DNA from: Beijerinckiaceae bacterium
GTDB lineage: Bacteria > Pseudomonadota > Alphaproteobacteria > Rhizobiales > Beijerinckiaceae
Assembly: GCA_947452005.1 (NCBI GenBank)
Contig: CANGBC010000002.1
Span: 186,001-250,000 of the forward strand
Length of the DNA stretch: 64,000 nucleotides
Direction of reading: 5' to 3'
Part shown: positions 20,013 through 29,054 of the stretch, piece after piece
Numbering within the stretch: position 1 is the stretch's first letter
Layout: the number at the start of each line of letters is the position of its first letter
Program-made: the position numbers and the translations under genes
Notes under the pieces: model-generated
Database searches by the model: none
What the model was told of the DNA's origin: nothing
Seen by the model: the letters and a program-made list of their open reading frames with translations, nothing else

Positions 20013-21139
20013 CAGGCGACCGCGCAAGCAAGAAAGCCGCGGCGCAACTCATCCTGCTTCAGCTTGCGACCGATAAAGACAATGCGCGACTCGCGGCTTT
20101 CATCGGGCTTCCATTCGCGCTGCAAATCGCCATCCAGAATCATATGCACGCCCTGAAAGACAAAACGCTTGGGCTCATTGGGAAACGACAAAATGCCTTT
20201 TGAGCGCAAAATGTCAGGACCCATGTCCTGCACGATCTTGTTGATCCACGGCATGAACAGATCAGGGTTCACAGGCCCATCAATGCGCATGGAGATCGAC
20301 TGGATCTCCTCATCATGAATGGTCTTCAACCCGCCATGGTCATGTCCGCAATCGGGGCCACAATCTTGCGTATGCTCATGACCATGATGGGCATGGCCGT
20401 GGTGGTCGTGATGATCGTGACCGCAATCAGCCGCACAGTCTTCACCATGCGCATGGGCATGGTGATCATGATGATCATGGTGATCATGATCCTGCGCCTT
20501 CAGGAAGGCGGGTTCGAGTTCGAGAATGCGGTCAAGGTCAAACGCATTGCGGCCAAGCACCACATCAAGCGGCACATTGCATTTCACCGCGCGGTGAATC
20601 TGCGCATAAGGATTGATGCCGCGAATACGAGCTTCGACTTCTTCAATCTCGGCAGGTGTCACGAGATCCGTCTTGTTGACGATGATGACATCGGCAAAAG
20701 CGATCTGGTTCTTGGCTTCGGGCGCATCTTTCAGGCGCGCGGCCAGAAACTTTGCATCCGCCACGGTGACAATGGCATCAAGCCGGGCTTCGTCAGCGAT
20801 TTCCTGATCAACGAAAAACGTCTGGGCGACAGGGGCGGGATCGGCCAGACCCGTGGTCTCGACGATAATCGCGTCAAACTTGCCCTTGCGCTTCATCAAG
20901 CCCTCGATGATGCGGATCAGATCGCCGCGCACGGTGCAGCAGATGCAGCCGTTGTTCATCTCAAAAACTTCTTCGTCCGCACCCACGATCAGATCATTGT
21001 CGATGCCGATCTCGCCAAATTCATTGACGATGACCGCGTAGCGCTGGCCGTGCTGCTCGGAGAGGATGCGGTTGAGCAGCGTGGTCTTGCCGGCGCCAAG
21101 ATAGCCGGTGAGCACGGTGACGGGTGTCTTTTGCGACAT
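20012..21139 (-). CDS. CobW/COG0523 family GTP-binding protein (putative zinc chaperone), His-rich
   Basis: VTVLTGYLGAGKTTLLNRIL (Walker A), NGCICCTVRGDL (CxCC), His-rich DHDHHDHHDHHAHAHGEDCAADCGHDHHDHHGHAHHGHEH. Confidence 0.93.
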   Translation of the reverse strand: MSQKTPVTVLTGYLGAGKTTLLNRILSEQHGQRYAVIVNEFGEIGIDNDLIVGADEEVFEMNNGCICCTVRGDLIRIIEGLMKRKGKFDAIIVETTGLADPAPVAQTFFVDQEIADEARLDAIVTVADAKFLAARLKDAPEAKNQIAFADVIIVNKTDLVTPAEIEEVEARIRGINPYAQIHRAVKCNVPLDVVLGRNAFDLDRILELEPAFLKAQDHDHHDHHDHHAHAHGEDCAADCGHDHHDHHGHAHHGHEHTQDCGPDCGHDHGGLKTIHDEEIQSISMRIDGPVNPDLFMPWINKIVQDMGPDILRSKGILSFPNEPKRFVFQGVHMILDGDLQREWKPDESRESRIVFIGRKLKQDELRRGFLACAVA

Positions 21140-21238
21140 GTCGGTCTCCGAAAAGGGGGGTGGCGGGCAGCTGGGCCCGCAAAAGGGTCGGGGGACATGT
21201 GACGATGCACCCCCGCCCGGTCAAGGGGTGGGTGGGAT

Positions 21239-22468
21239 TTACAGCCCCGCCAGCGCGTCGCGGGCGGCTTTTTCACCGCTCTCCCATGCGCCATGGGCGG
21301 TGGAGAAGAATTGGGGCGAAACCGCCTCCCCCGCAAAGAACAGCCGCCCGACCGGGGTGGCCAGCCTGGCCCGTGCCCCGGCTTGGCCCGGCAGCGCATG
21401 GGAATAGGAGCCCAGCGCCCAAGGATCACGCGCCCAGCTGGAGGCAGCCAGCGGGCGCAGCCGCGCCCTGAAATCTGCGCCCATGACCGCGACCAGCTGC
21501 TCAATGGCAAAATCGGCAAAGGCCGCCAGCCCGCCAATCTCCAATTCACGCGCGCATTGGCCGCCGAAATAGGCCTCGATCACCGGCCGCCCGAAAGGCC
21601 GCACATGGTAATTGGCCGTGCCGACGCGATCCGTCGCGCCATAGATGCGCGAGTCGATCTCGAATTCGTCTGCGCCCTCCAGCGCCAGAAAGAGCTTGTT
21701 CGCCACACCCAGCGGCAAGACGCTTGCGGCTTCCACATGATCTGGCAAAGCGGGTGAAAAGCGCAAAGCGCCTGTGGCGAGCACGGATGTCGGCACGGTG
21801 ACGATCACGCTGCGCGCGGTGAGCGTACCTGTGCTGGTGTCAACGCGCATCGGGCTTGCGCCATGATCGACCAGCCGCACGTGAACGCCAAGACGAATAT
21901 CAAGTCCCTGTGCGAGAGCACCAATCAAGGCTCCATAGCCTGCAGGCAGGCGCCAATTTACTTCCGTGTCTTCATAAGCATCGAAATCAATCAGCGAGAG
22001 ACGATCCGTCTCCGTGCCATTCACATAAGTGGACATGGCCTCAATCAGCGGCGTCCAGCGCCCGGCCGGATCGAGCAGGCGTGCGACCGGATAATCGACA
22101 CCCTTGCGCGCCTCTTCTTCTACGCGCGCAAAAAAGCGACCGATCTCGGTGCGATAGGCCCGCTGGTCGTCACGCGAAAAGCCGCGATCATCAGCACTCT
22201 TTTGCCAAGGCGGGGTTTCGCGGTTCAATTCGAAACCTGTCTCGGTGGCGAGCGGCACCAAGACATTGCGATCTGCCGAATGCAGCCAGCCGCAGCCCAG
22301 ATCCAGCGGATGACCTGCGACCTCTTGCGTGAAGGCCCGCCCGCCGATGCGCTGGCGTGCTTCCAGCACACAGACATTGCGCCCTGCACGTGCCAAAGCG
22401 CGCGCCGCCGCAACGCCTGCCGCGCCTGCGCCAATCACCACCACGTCGAAATCCGCTGAAGAAGTCAT
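21239..22468 (-). CDS. Flavin-containing amine oxidase
   Basis: FDVVVIGAGAAGVAAARALARAGRNVCVLEARQRIGGRA; C-terminal GRLFFAGEAVSPQFFSTAHGAWESGEKAA. Confidence 0.9.
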   Translation of the reverse strand: MTSSADFDVVVIGAGAAGVAAARALARAGRNVCVLEARQRIGGRAFTQEVAGHPLDLGCGWLHSADRNVLVPLATETGFELNRETPPWQKSADDRGFSRDDQRAYRTEIGRFFARVEEEARKGVDYPVARLLDPAGRWTPLIEAMSTYVNGTETDRLSLIDFDAYEDTEVNWRLPAGYGALIGALAQGLDIRLGVHVRLVDHGASPMRVDTSTGTLTARSVIVTVPTSVLATGALRFSPALPDHVEAASVLPLGVANKLFLALEGADEFEIDSRIYGATDRVGTANYHVRPFGRPVIEAYFGGQCARELEIGGLAAFADFAIEQLVAVMGADFRARLRPLAASSWARDPWALGSYSHALPGQAGARARLATPVGRLFFAGEAVSPQFFSTAHGAWESGEKAARDALAGL

Positions 22469-22578
22469 AAGAAGCCACATAGGACGCGCCAGCGCGCGCG
22501 TCCAGCGCAGGCATTGCCCCTCGTGCAAAAAGCGCGCTAGCATGGGACTAACCGGCACGAGACCGGGCCGGAGGAGAT

Positions 22579-23106
22579 ATGCAGGCCAACACCCCACAAG
22601 CCCCTTTGCAAGGCGCGCACATCATTGCTGCGGTCAAACAGGCGGGCGTGAAGCACATTCTCTCCGTGCCCGATCTGCACACGAGCAATGGCCTCTTGAA
22701 ACCTATCGCGCAGGACCAAGAGCTCACGCTCATCCGCACCTGCAAGGAAGATGAAACGCTCGGCATTGCAGCGGGCCTGTCTTACGGCAACAAGCGCGCG
22801 CTGATCCTCGTTCAATGGACCGGCTTTCTCTATGCGATGAATGCCATCCGCGCGATGGCGTGTGATCAATCCATGCCCATGTGCATGATGATTGGCCTGC
22901 TCGGCAAAGAGCCCGATGTGCCCTCACGCCAATCCGCGCGTTTTGGCGTGCGCGTGGTGGAACCCATTCTCGATGTGATGGGCATTGCCTACCACCGCAT
23001 CAGCGTAGATGCCGATGCAGAGCTGATCGCACCGGCGATTGAGCAAGCCTATGCGCAATCCAAACCCATCGCCTTTCTCATCGAACGCCGCCCGGTGCAT
23101 GCATGA
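22579..23106 (+). CDS. TPP-dependent decarboxylase N-terminal (Pyr) subunit, sulfopyruvate/phosphonopyruvate decarboxylase alpha-like
   Basis: HIIAAVKQAGVKHILSVPDLHTSNGLL...TCKEDETLGIAAGLSYGNKRALILVQWTGFLYAMNAIRA. Confidence 0.82.
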   Translation: MQANTPQAPLQGAHIIAAVKQAGVKHILSVPDLHTSNGLLKPIAQDQELTLIRTCKEDETLGIAAGLSYGNKRALILVQWTGFLYAMNAIRAMACDQSMPMCMMIGLLGKEPDVPSRQSARFGVRVVEPILDVMGIAYHRISVDADAELIAPAIEQAYAQSKPIAFLIERRPVHA

Positions 23107-23666
23107 TTGATCGCAAACAAGCCTGGGCAGCACTGGCCCGTCACATCACCGATGAAATTGTCGTCGCGACTTATTCGTCTGCAACAGACTGGATGGCGAT
23201 CGCTGATCGCCCGCTCAATTATTTTGCCTTCGGCGCGATGGGCCTTGCCTCATCACATGCGCTGGGCCTCGCACTGGCGCGCCCCGACAAGCGCGTGATT
23301 GTGCTCGATGGTGACGGCAGCCTGCTGATGAATCTGGGCACACTCGTCACCATTGGTGCGGTGGCACCAAAAAACTTCACCCATATTGTCGGACACAATG
23401 GCTCATATGAAGCCAATGGCGGGCATCCGATCCCCAACCGGCAAACAGATTTCGCCGGCATTGCGCGCTCATCCGGCATTGCGAAGGCGCAGCGCATCAA
23501 TCAGCTGGCTGATTTCGTGCGCGCCATTCCGGGCTTGTTGAAAGATGAAGGCCCGCTGTTTGTCGATCTTGTCATCGAACAGGGCGAGCTAGGCCCACGC
23601 TCGTATAAAGACATGTATAGCCGCGCACGCCGTGAGGCGTTCAGGCAGGCTTTGCAGGCGGGATAA
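23103..23666 (+). CDS. TPP-dependent decarboxylase C-terminal (PP) subunit, sulfopyruvate/phosphonopyruvate decarboxylase beta-like
   Basis: MGLASSHALGLALARPDKRVIVLDGDGSLLMNLGTLVTIG...NGSYEANGG (GDGS..N TPP-binding motif); ATG overlaps previous stop. Confidence 0.85.
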   Translation: MIDRKQAWAALARHITDEIVVATYSSATDWMAIADRPLNYFAFGAMGLASSHALGLALARPDKRVIVLDGDGSLLMNLGTLVTIGAVAPKNFTHIVGHNGSYEANGGHPIPNRQTDFAGIARSSGIAKAQRINQLADFVRAIPGLLKDEGPLFVDLVIEQGELGPRSYKDMYSRARREAFRQALQAG

Positions 23667-23670
23667 AGTT

Positions 23671-23904
23671 TCAGCCGCGGATCGGCTCGACCTTCAGCGC
23701 AGCGCGCACGAAGTAATAAACGAGCAGGAGACCGAAGCCCGCGCCCAGAACCTCGACGCCACGGCTGACCAGCGGCGGCAGGCCCATCAGGCCGCCCAGC
23801 GCCCAGCCGGCCGCCCAAGAAATACCAACCAGCTCGGTGCCGACGAGAATCGCGACACTGATCACGGTGATGGCATTGTCCCAATGGATCGGCTTTTTGC
23901 TCAT
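23671..23904 (-). CDS. Small membrane protein of unknown function
   Basis: MSKKPIHWDNAITVISVAILVGTELVGISWAAGWALGGLM..., two predicted TM segments. Confidence 0.6.
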   Translation of the reverse strand: MSKKPIHWDNAITVISVAILVGTELVGISWAAGWALGGLMGLPPLVSRGVEVLGAGFGLLLVYYFVRAALKVEPIRG

Positions 23905-23968
23905 GGAACTCGGGTCCGCTGTTGTCTGAACGGGGGCAGAATTACCCCATCGCCTGCAGCGAGGCAAA

Positions 23969-24913
23969 TCAGGCCGCCATCAACAAGCCGAGACCCAAGA
24001 GCAGGACCGCTACAGCGGCTGCCAGCTCAAGCCCCGCAAGGAGGCGCGCCGCTACCCCTGTGCGCAGCACCATCCAGCGCTGCGCCTGCGTCTTGGCATA
24101 GACGGCAAATGCGGCAATGGCGCCTGTGGTGAGCGCCGTGCCCGCCGCCATGGCGAGCGTGGCTGCAATGCCCGCCTGCACAATGCCCTGCGCGGCCGCA
24201 AAAACCAGAACAAGGATCGCGCCTGAACAGGGACGCAAACCCGCCGCAATCACCGTGCCCGCCGCATCCCGCCAATCGAGCTTGCCGCCAAGCTTTGCGG
24301 GATCGGGCATATGCACATGTGCACAATCAGGCCCATGCACATGGGAGGCATCTTCTCCCCCATCGCAAACAAAGCGCGAGGCGATTTGTGGCTTTTGCAA
24401 AAAAGCCCTGCCCTTGCGCCACACCAGCGCAGCCCCCACCAGCGCAATGGCCGCGTAGGACGCAAGCTCCACCCATTGCGCAGCATCGCGCAAAGAGCGC
24501 GCGGTGACCCCCAGCAATGTGGTGAGACCCAGCACCAGCACAATGGCCACAAGTGCCTGCAAGAGAGCGGCAAGCGCCGCCATGATCAAACCGCGCTTCA
24601 AGGCGCGTTCATTGGCAATGAGATAAGCCGCCAACACCGCCTTGCCATGCCCCGGGCCTGCGGCATGAAACACGCCATAGGCAAAAGCCAGTCCGGCGAG
24701 GCTCCAGAAAGCAGAGGCATCGGTGCGAATGGCGCGCACAGCCTCACGCATCAACAGATCGAAATGCTGTTGCAGCGCCAAAATCCATCCCGTGAGGCCA
24801 GCAGCCGAACCACCGCCTTCGGAAATGCCGACAGAGAAAGGATTGCGCGCCTGCGCAAAGACATCAGGCGTCAGCAGGGCCAGACAGATCAGGACAAACG
24901 CGATACGTCTCAC
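23969..24913 (-). CDS. Nickel/cobalt transporter, NicO/RcnA-like
   Basis: Multi-TM; AFAYGVFHAAGPGHGKAVLAAYLIAN; HVHGPDCAHVHMPDP; ITAGLRPCSGAILVLVFA-like segment. Confidence 0.88.
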   Translation of the reverse strand: MRRIAFVLICLALLTPDVFAQARNPFSVGISEGGGSAAGLTGWILALQQHFDLLMREAVRAIRTDASAFWSLAGLAFAYGVFHAAGPGHGKAVLAAYLIANERALKRGLIMAALAALLQALVAIVLVLGLTTLLGVTARSLRDAAQWVELASYAAIALVGAALVWRKGRAFLQKPQIASRFVCDGGEDASHVHGPDCAHVHMPDPAKLGGKLDWRDAAGTVIAAGLRPCSGAILVLVFAAAQGIVQAGIAATLAMAAGTALTTGAIAAFAVYAKTQAQRWMVLRTGVAARLLAGLELAAAVAVLLLGLGLLMAA

Positions 24914-25548
24914 GGGCAGGCCACCGTGGCGCGGCTGGCGAGCTTGATGCCGAAATCAGCGCCTGGTGACAGGCCTGAGAAAAAGGCCTCATTCAAGCGC
25001 TTGGATTCACTCTCTCCCAAAGGCGTGGGCTGCGTCAGCGAGACCGAACAGCCCGACGGCGCACCCGTCATCGCCACACCGTCTTTGGCAAAATCAAACG
25101 ACACGAAATAGGTCGGGTCATAGACCTGCAGCGTGAAAGCCTTGTCGGCTTTCACGGGCTGCTTCAACGGCAGTGTGAAGGTCAGCGTGATGAGTTTCTT
25201 GTCGTCTTCGCGCATGGCAATGGCCTGCGGCTTGGCAAATTCGATCTTTTGGCCGGGCACTTTCACAAGGGTGAAATAGCCATATTCGGCCAGATCCGAG
25301 ACATTCTGCTCAGCCAAGGGCTGCAATTGCTCTGCGCTCACCGGCTTGCCATCCTCGCTCGCACCCGTTGTGACGAAGGAGGAATACATCTCATCAAAAG
25401 TCCAGGACTGGCTGATGCCAGACACACGCCCCTGCGCATCAAAAAGCACTTGGCTGGTCACCACCACAAAGACATGCGGATGGGCGAGCGCAGGGCTGGC
25501 ACCGGCGAGTGCGAGAGTAGCGAGCGTGGCGGAGATGATTCTCTTCAT
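24910..25548 (-). CDS. DUF1007 family periplasmic protein
   Basis: ALAHPHVFVVVTSQVLFDAQGRVSGISQSWTFDEMYSSF; overlaps NicO gene by 4 nt. Confidence 0.88.
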   Translation of the reverse strand: MKRIISATLATLALAGASPALAHPHVFVVVTSQVLFDAQGRVSGISQSWTFDEMYSSFVTTGASEDGKPVSAEQLQPLAEQNVSDLAEYGYFTLVKVPGQKIEFAKPQAIAMREDDKKLITLTFTLPLKQPVKADKAFTLQVYDPTYFVSFDFAKDGVAMTGAPSGCSVSLTQPTPLGESESKRLNEAFFSGLSPGADFGIKLASRATVACP

Positions 25549-25603
25549 GGCGAGATCATCACTCGCCGCAGACTTTGGCGCAAGAATGGCAAAGACCCCC
25601 TTG

Positions 25604-25690
25604 CGTCATTGCGAGGAGGCCGAAGGCCGACGCGGCAATCCAGAGCCGCGCGTGAGGCCTCTGGATTGCTTCGCTTCGCTCGCAATGACG
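25604..25690. repeat. Full copy of dispersed palindromic repeat
   Basis: CGTCATTGCGAGGAGGCCGAAGGCCGACGCGGCAATCCAGAG...CTCTGGATTGCTTCGCTTCGCTCGCAATGACG. Confidence 0.87.
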
Positions 25691-25699
25691 ACCCAGAAG

Positions 25700-25727
25700 C
25701 AAAAGGCCCGCACGAGGCGGGCCTTTC
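25700..25727 (-). terminator. Rho-independent terminator downstream of homospermidine synthase
   Basis: AAAGGCCCGC-ACGAG-GCGGGCCTTT, T tract on the minus strand. Confidence 0.75.
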
Positions 25728-25732
25728 AAACT

Positions 25733-27163
25733 TTATCGCACGATCACATTCTTGAACTGCCACGGGTCGCTGGTGTCCAGATCCTCAGGGAACAGAACAC
25801 TGCGATCATCGAGCGGTGTCCATTGCGTATATTCGCCGATCACCGGGCCGAGATAGGGACGCTGCACTTCGAGGCAGCGGCGGAAGTCGATCTCATCGGC
25901 TTCCACAATGCCGGCGTTGGGATTTTCCAGCGCCCAGACCATGCCAGCCAGCACCGCGCTCGTCACCTGAAGGCCCGTCGCATTCTGATAAGGCGCAATG
26001 CGGCGCGTCTCTTCAATCGAGAGCTGCGAGCCATACCAATAGGCATTCTTCTTGTGGCCGTAGAGCAGGACGCCAAGCTCATCAATGCCGTCGACGATTT
26101 CTGTCTCGTCGAGAATTTTGGATTCCTTCTGCTGCTTCCAGCCTGAGCCTGCCATTTCATGCAGCGAGAGCACCGCATCATTGGCCGGGTGATAGGCATA
26201 GTGACAGGTCGGGCGATAGGCCGCCTTGCCGCCTTCATAGACAGTCAGATAATCGGCAATCGAAATCGATTCGTTATGCGTCACCAAAAACGCATGCTGC
26301 GCACGCGCGGTTGGCGTCCATGAGCGCACCATTGTGCCAGCACCCGGGCGCATCAGATAGATGGCAGCATTGGAGCCGAAATCATGCTCGCGGCCTTCAG
26401 GCGGCAGCGCCTTTTCATGCGTGCCCCAGCCCAGTTCCGCAGGCTGCAAACCTTCCGACACAAAACCTTCGACCGACCAGGTGTTGACGAAAACGCCCAT
26501 GGGCTTGGGATCGCGTGCGCGCTGCGTGTCGCGCTCGGCAATGTGGATGCCCTTCACGCCAGCCTTCTGCGCCAGACGCGCCCATTCTTCGCGGTTGCGA
26601 GGCTCTGGCATATCAACGCCGCAATCAGCGGCAACATTGAGAAGCGCCTGCTTCACAAACCACGACACCATGCCGGGATTGGCGCCACAGCACGACACGG
26701 CTGTCGGGCCGGTCGGCAAATCATCACGCAGATCGAGCACAACTTCGCGCAAAGCATAATTGGAGCGCTGCGAAGCGGAGAGCGATGTGTCGGTATAAAA
26801 ACCTTTCCAAGGCTCAGCCACAGTATCAATGTAGAGCGCGCCGATCTCGTGGCAGAGCTTCATGATCGCCGTCGACGACACTTCCACCGACAGATTAACG
26901 ACAAAGGCCTGACCCTTGCCTTCTGTGAGAAGCGGCTTCAGCAACTCGATGTAATTGTCTTCGCGCACGCTGTCCTTGATGAAGCGGATGCGGCGCTCAT
27001 CGCACAGGCCACGACCTGCATCATCCGGATCAATGACGGTGAAACGCTTCTTGTCGAATTTGAAATGGCGCTCAATGAGCGGCAGTGTTCCGCGACCAAT
27101 CGAGCCAAAGCCGATCATGACGATAGGACCAGTAATCGTGCCATGCACGGGCCATTGCGACAT
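25733..27163 (-). CDS. hss: Homospermidine synthase
   Basis: GTITGPIVMIGFGSIGRGTLPLIERHFKFD...SVEVSSTAIMKLCHEIGALYIDTVAEPWKGFY. Confidence 0.94.
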   Translation of the reverse strand: MSQWPVHGTITGPIVMIGFGSIGRGTLPLIERHFKFDKKRFTVIDPDDAGRGLCDERRIRFIKDSVREDNYIELLKPLLTEGKGQAFVVNLSVEVSSTAIMKLCHEIGALYIDTVAEPWKGFYTDTSLSASQRSNYALREVVLDLRDDLPTGPTAVSCCGANPGMVSWFVKQALLNVAADCGVDMPEPRNREEWARLAQKAGVKGIHIAERDTQRARDPKPMGVFVNTWSVEGFVSEGLQPAELGWGTHEKALPPEGREHDFGSNAAIYLMRPGAGTMVRSWTPTARAQHAFLVTHNESISIADYLTVYEGGKAAYRPTCHYAYHPANDAVLSLHEMAGSGWKQQKESKILDETEIVDGIDELGVLLYGHKKNAYWYGSQLSIEETRRIAPYQNATGLQVTSAVLAGMVWALENPNAGIVEADEIDFRRCLEVQRPYLGPVIGEYTQWTPLDDRSVLFPEDLDTSDPWQFKNVIVR

Positions 27164-27189
27164 TTGACATTACTCCAGACAAAAGGACG

Positions 27190-27253
27190 CCATTACGAAA
27201 GAAACGAAGCAATCCGGCTGGATTGCTTCGTCGCTTTGATTCTCGCAATGACG
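27190..27253. repeat. Dispersed palindromic repeat (shortened copy) between hss and ornithine decarboxylase
   Basis: CATTACGAAAGAAACGAAGCAATCCGGCTGGATTGCTTCGTCGCTTTGATTCTCGCAATGACG. Confidence 0.8.
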
Positions 27254-27261
27254 AGAAAGGT

Positions 27262-28404
27262 TCAGATCACGTAGGATTTGAGCGGCGGGAAGCCGTTGAA
27301 CTCGACCGCCGAATAGGTGGTCGTGTAAGCGCCGGTTCCCTCGATCAGCACTTTCGCGCCAATCTCGAGGCTGACGGGAAGGAGATAGGGGTCCTTCTCA
27401 TACAGCACATCGACCGAGTCGCAGGTCGGACCTGCAAGCACGCAAGGCTCCAGCTCATCACCATCATAGGCAGTGCGGATCGGATAGCGGATCATTTCAT
27501 CCATCGTCTCGGCCAGACCATTGAACTTGCCGATGTCGAGATAGACCCATTTCACCGTGTCATCGTCCGACTTCTTGGAAATCAAAACGACTTCAGCCTC
27601 GATCATGCCGGCATTGCCGACCATGCCGCGACCTGGCTCGATGATGGTCTCAGGAATCCGGTTGCCGAAATGCTTGCGCAGCGACTTGAAGATCGACTGG
27701 CCATAGGCTTTCACCGCCGGCACGTCCTTCAGATATTTCGTCGGGAAGCCGCCGCCGAGATTGACCATCGACAGGTGAATGCCTCGCTCTGCGAGATCGC
27801 GGAAGATTTCAGCCGACGAGGCCAAAGCCGCATCCCACATGCGCGGGTTGCGCTGCTGCGAGCCGACATGGAACGACAGGCCATAGGCCACGAGGCCCAG
27901 GCGGTGCGCATGCTCGAGCACGCGGCCAGCCATTTCCGGCACGCAACCGAATTTACGCGACAGCGGCCATTCGGCGCCGGCACCATCGCAGAGAATGCGG
28001 CAGAACACGCGCGAACCAGGAGCGGCGCGCGCAATCTTCTCGACTTCGGCTTCGCAATCGACAGCGAAGAGACGAATGCCGAGCTCATAAGCGCGCTCGA
28101 TGTCGCGCTCTTTCTTGATTGTGTTGCCGAAGGACAGACGGTCGGGCGTGGCACCAGCGGCCAGCGCCTGCTGGATTTCGACGACGGAGGCCGTGTCGAA
28201 GCAGGAGCCAAGAGCGGCCAGCAGCTTCAGCACTTCCGGAGCGGGATTGGCCTTGACGGCGTAAAAGACGCGCGTGTCCGGCAACGCCTTGGCAAAGGCA
28301 CTGTAATTTTCGCGCACGACATTGAGGTCGAGGACCATGCAAGGTCCATCATCCTGACCCTTTTCGCGTCGGTCGCGAAGGAAATCGATAATACGGTCGG
28401 TCAT
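27262..28404 (-). CDS. Type III PLP-dependent ornithine/lysine decarboxylase
   Basis: VLDLNVVRENYSAFAKALPDTRVFYAVKANPAPEVLKLLAALGSCFDTAS; GPTCDSVDVLYE; start MTDRIIDFLRDRREKG. Confidence 0.94.
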   Translation of the reverse strand: MTDRIIDFLRDRREKGQDDGPCMVLDLNVVRENYSAFAKALPDTRVFYAVKANPAPEVLKLLAALGSCFDTASVVEIQQALAAGATPDRLSFGNTIKKERDIERAYELGIRLFAVDCEAEVEKIARAAPGSRVFCRILCDGAGAEWPLSRKFGCVPEMAGRVLEHAHRLGLVAYGLSFHVGSQQRNPRMWDAALASSAEIFRDLAERGIHLSMVNLGGGFPTKYLKDVPAVKAYGQSIFKSLRKHFGNRIPETIIEPGRGMVGNAGMIEAEVVLISKKSDDDTVKWVYLDIGKFNGLAETMDEMIRYPIRTAYDGDELEPCVLAGPTCDSVDVLYEKDPYLLPVSLEIGAKVLIEGTGAYTTTYSAVEFNGFPPLKSYVI

Positions 28405-28800
28405 CGCGGCATCCCCTCGACGCAACCAGTGGCGCGCCGATACGAGTGGACTTCGTGGATGGCAGCGTTCCTCCCCGCGCGTTGGAGACGCGGAAGCGGA
28501 ATCGGCAACCATCCGTGACCTGTGCCGCCTGACTGAACCATTTCAGCCAGACAAACATAGGTCGGGTGCTGCGCCGTAGGACACGTCCACCCCAGATCAG
28601 CTTGACGCTGTCCAAGGGATCAGTGGCCATCGATTGGATGGGATGAGCTCCCGTCCGCACGTGCGGCAAGAAAGACAAGCCTCTTCGGTACGCTAGCCTT
28701 TGGAGGGCCAACAGAGACGAAAAAGCCCGGTCCGTCGTTGCTTTAAGTCGCGTCCCCCGTTTGGCGGGGTTCGCCGGTTCGCTCCGGCTGCCGGTTTTTT
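28405..28800 (-). promoter_or_regulatory. Candidate speF-type structured leader RNA upstream of ornithine decarboxylase
   Basis: About 400 nt without a convincing gene between the ODC start and the divergent opgG; hairpins CCGGC..GCCGG (28773-28788), CCCCG..CGGGG (28755-28769), CCGCAC/GTGCGG (28655-28666); speF leaders are known upstream of alphaproteobacterial ODC genes. Confidence 0.5.
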
Positions 28801-29054
28801 ACTGACGAGTGACCGGCCTCTTGTCCGGATCCCCGCCAACCGACACACGACCACAGGCACGTGCGATTTGGGCAAGGCGGAAAATATGCATTCCTCGAGC
28901 GGGTGCAAGTGTTTTTTTAAGATCTGAACCTGAATCTTCACGGATCCTTTCCAGCCTGTTGCAAAAATCACAGCACAAGGCCACGGAAAGGCCGCTTGCA
29001 GCCCCGATGAAACGGGCTTAACCGATTTCTGAAGGCGCGCTCCTGCGCTCGCAC

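Noticed and set aside
20330-20500. Apparent repetitive DNA (catgatcatgatgatcatggtg...) suggesting a minisatellite
   Set aside because: Explained by the His/Asp-rich coding segment of the CobW protein
27223-28518. 431-aa plus-strand ORF
   Set aside because: Antisense shadow of the ornithine decarboxylase gene
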